Position numbers and translations under genes: made by a program | Notes under the pieces: generated by a model | Databases searched by the model: none | Told to the model about the DNA's origin: nothing | The model's input: the letters and a program-made list of their open reading frames with translations, nothing else | From: GCA-2690565 sp002457235 | GTDB taxonomy: Bacteria > Verrucomicrobiota > Verrucomicrobiia > Opitutales > Coraliomargaritaceae | DNA: 64,000 bases | Assembly (NCBI GenBank): GCA_045565695.1 | Contig: JBJLEZ010000010.1 | Coordinates: forward strand, 1 to 64,000 | Direction of reading: 5' to 3' | Shown: piece after piece, positions 63,022-64,000 of the stretch | Position numbering within the stretch: the first letter of the stretch is position 1 | How the letters are laid out: every line of letters starts with the position of its first letter

Positions 63022-64000
63022 ATGATAGATTTAGTTATATTACTGATAGGCTTACTGGTTCTCAGATTATGTGTCTTTCTCATTCTTGAGCGATTAAATG
63101 TTAAATTTTTGAAGCTTCATGGGGTGAATTTACCTGAATCAGTTCAGGGTATTATGGACGAGCCGACTTTCGCTAAATCAGTAGAATATACCGAAGCAAA
63201 ATCAAAATTCTCAAGTGTTAGTACAATTTACGATGGGCTAATTTTAACGCTGATTATTACTCTAGGGATTTTGCCTTATGCCTATAATTCTTTAAGTGGT
63301 TTATTGGGCTATGGTTTATTAGGGCAGTCTCTTGTTTTTATCATAACACTGTTTCTTTTGGGCTTACCTAACCTACCATTTAATTGGTGGGAAACATTTA
63401 AGCTAGAGGAGCGTTTTGGCTTCAATAAGAGTAGCTTAAAATTATGGATATCAGATCAAATCAAGGGCTTAGCTCTAGGCTTAATCATAGGAGTGCCTTT
63501 ATTAATGGGCCTGATGTGGATCGTGACTCAAATGGGAGCTTATTGGTGGTTATGGGCTTTTGTCTTTCTTTGGTTATTTCAAGTAGTGATGATCGTTCTT
63601 TATCCGATGTTTATTCTGCCTTTGTTTAATAAATTAGAACCACTAGAAGCGGGAGAATTAAAGGATCGTTTACTCGCATTGGGCGATCGTTGTGGTTTTA
63701 AATCCCAAACTATTTTGGTTATGGATGGAAGCAAACGTTCAGGACATTCTAATGCTTTCTTTACTGGCTTTGGCCAATTCAGGCGTATCGTTCTCTATGA
63801 TACTTTGATTGAACAAATGGAAATCAAGGAGCTTGAAGCGGTCTTAGCTCATGAGATTGGTCACTATAAATGTGGTCATATTCCGCAACGGTTATTCTTT
63901 TCAGCATTTTCAACCTTACTAATGTTTGCTTTTCTGGGATGGTTGATGCAGACAACATGGATTTTTGAATCGCTTGGGTTTTCTGCAGAATTATCGAGCC
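63022..64000 (+). CDS. M48-family (Ste24/CaaX-type) membrane metalloprotease, cut by right edge
   Basis: The frame from the ATG at 63022 is open to the end of the window (326 codons). It has about five predicted membrane helices and the zinc motif HEIGH in VLAHEIGHYKCGHIP (about residues 276-280), with NAFFTGFG and RRIVLYDTLIE before it, as in Ste24-like proteases. These are membrane-embedded metalloproteases that in bacteria probably process or clear proteins. The C-terminal glutamate ligand is beyond the window. The gap before it has no recognisable feature. Confidence 0.9.
   Translation, partial: MIDLVILLIGLLVLRLCVFLILERLNVKFLKLHGVNLPESVQGIMDEPTFAKSVEYTEAKSKFSSVSTIYDGLILTLIITLGILPYAYNSLSGLLGYGLLGQSLVFIITLFLLGLPNLPFNWWETFKLEERFGFNKSSLKLWISDQIKGLALGLIIGVPLLMGLMWIVTQMGAYWWLWAFVFLWLFQVVMIVLYPMFILPLFNKLEPLEAGELKDRLLALGDRCGFKSQTILVMDGSKRSGHSNAFFTGFGQFRRIVLYDTLIEQMEIKELEAVLAHEIGHYKCGHIPQRLFFSAFSTLLMFAFLGWLMQTTWIFESLGFSAELSS

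Noticed and set aside
63444..63629. 61-codon plus-strand frame near the end
   Set aside because: It is an out-of-frame shadow of the M48 protease gene.

Overview
The window looks like chromosomal DNA of a marine, low-GC Verrucomicrobiota bacterium, probably Opitutae-like. This is inferred from a PEP-CTERM protein, a block of secreted S1 sulfatases with their own formylglycine-generating enzyme, a very large TonB-dependent receptor, 'Thrombospondin-3 plus FYxxK tail' surface proteins, and a chlamydial-type class Ic ribonucleotide reductase. Strong Shine-Dalgarno sites are rare and several genes appear to start at TTG or GTG.

Layout. (1) 0-3.6 kb, minus strand: a Vibrio-TonB2-like energy module (DUF3450, TtpC-type long ExbB, ExbB, ExbD, TonB; the TonB gene runs off the left edge). 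(2) 3.7-4.4 kb: an LpxH-like phosphoesterase. (3) 4.7-28.7 kb: a sulfated-glycan utilisation locus with a GH3 glucosidase, five S1 sulfatases (one frameshifted), a PEP-CTERM protein, a LacI-family regulator, a TonB-dependent receptor, two secreted or surface proteins (one a frameshifted cupredoxin-repeat protein), a sulfatase-activating FGE, a GH1 beta-glucosidase and an SSS sodium/sugar symporter. (4) 28.9-31.4 kb: an unrecognised secreted protein with PEP and (VDP)16 repeats and an overlapping acidic ORF. (5) 31.4-38.9 kb: tRNA-Thr and tRNA-Lys, then NrdR-box-controlled nrdB-nrdA and rnr. (6) 39-45.6 kb: ppk1, htpG, an NtrC-type activator and a PstS-like protein. (7) 45.6-49.5 kb: tRNA-Gly and two consecutive amtB-glnK modules, the first behind a near-perfect sigma54 promoter. 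(8) 49.5-56.2 kb: a frameshifted M42 peptidase, an HMA-like protein, an outer-membrane protein, a GH30 glycosidase, SlyD, tRNA-Ser, a HIT protein, a YifB/ComM remnant and coaE. (9) 56.3-64 kb: rho with a disordered N-terminus, two tandem PilB/GspE ATPases, PilC/GspF and an M48 protease cut by the right edge.

How it may work together (inference). Sulfated oligosaccharides enter through the TonB-dependent receptor, energised by the DUF3450/TtpC/Exb/TonB module. FGE activates the exported sulfatases, which desulfate the glycan. GH3, GH30 and GH1 release sugars, and the SSS symporter imports them. A repeated 14-bp element, TGCA-N6-TGCA, lies before the receptor, two surface-protein genes and the TonB operon, with a near match before the PEP-CTERM gene. 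It could be the operator tying the locus together, with the LacI-family protein as candidate binder. A second shared palindrome (TTGTATACAC) precedes the GH1 and symporter genes.

At least four single-base (+1) disruptions occur (sulfatase twice, cupredoxin-repeat protein, M42 peptidase). They are either real lesions or consensus insertion errors, and this matters for how the locus is interpreted.
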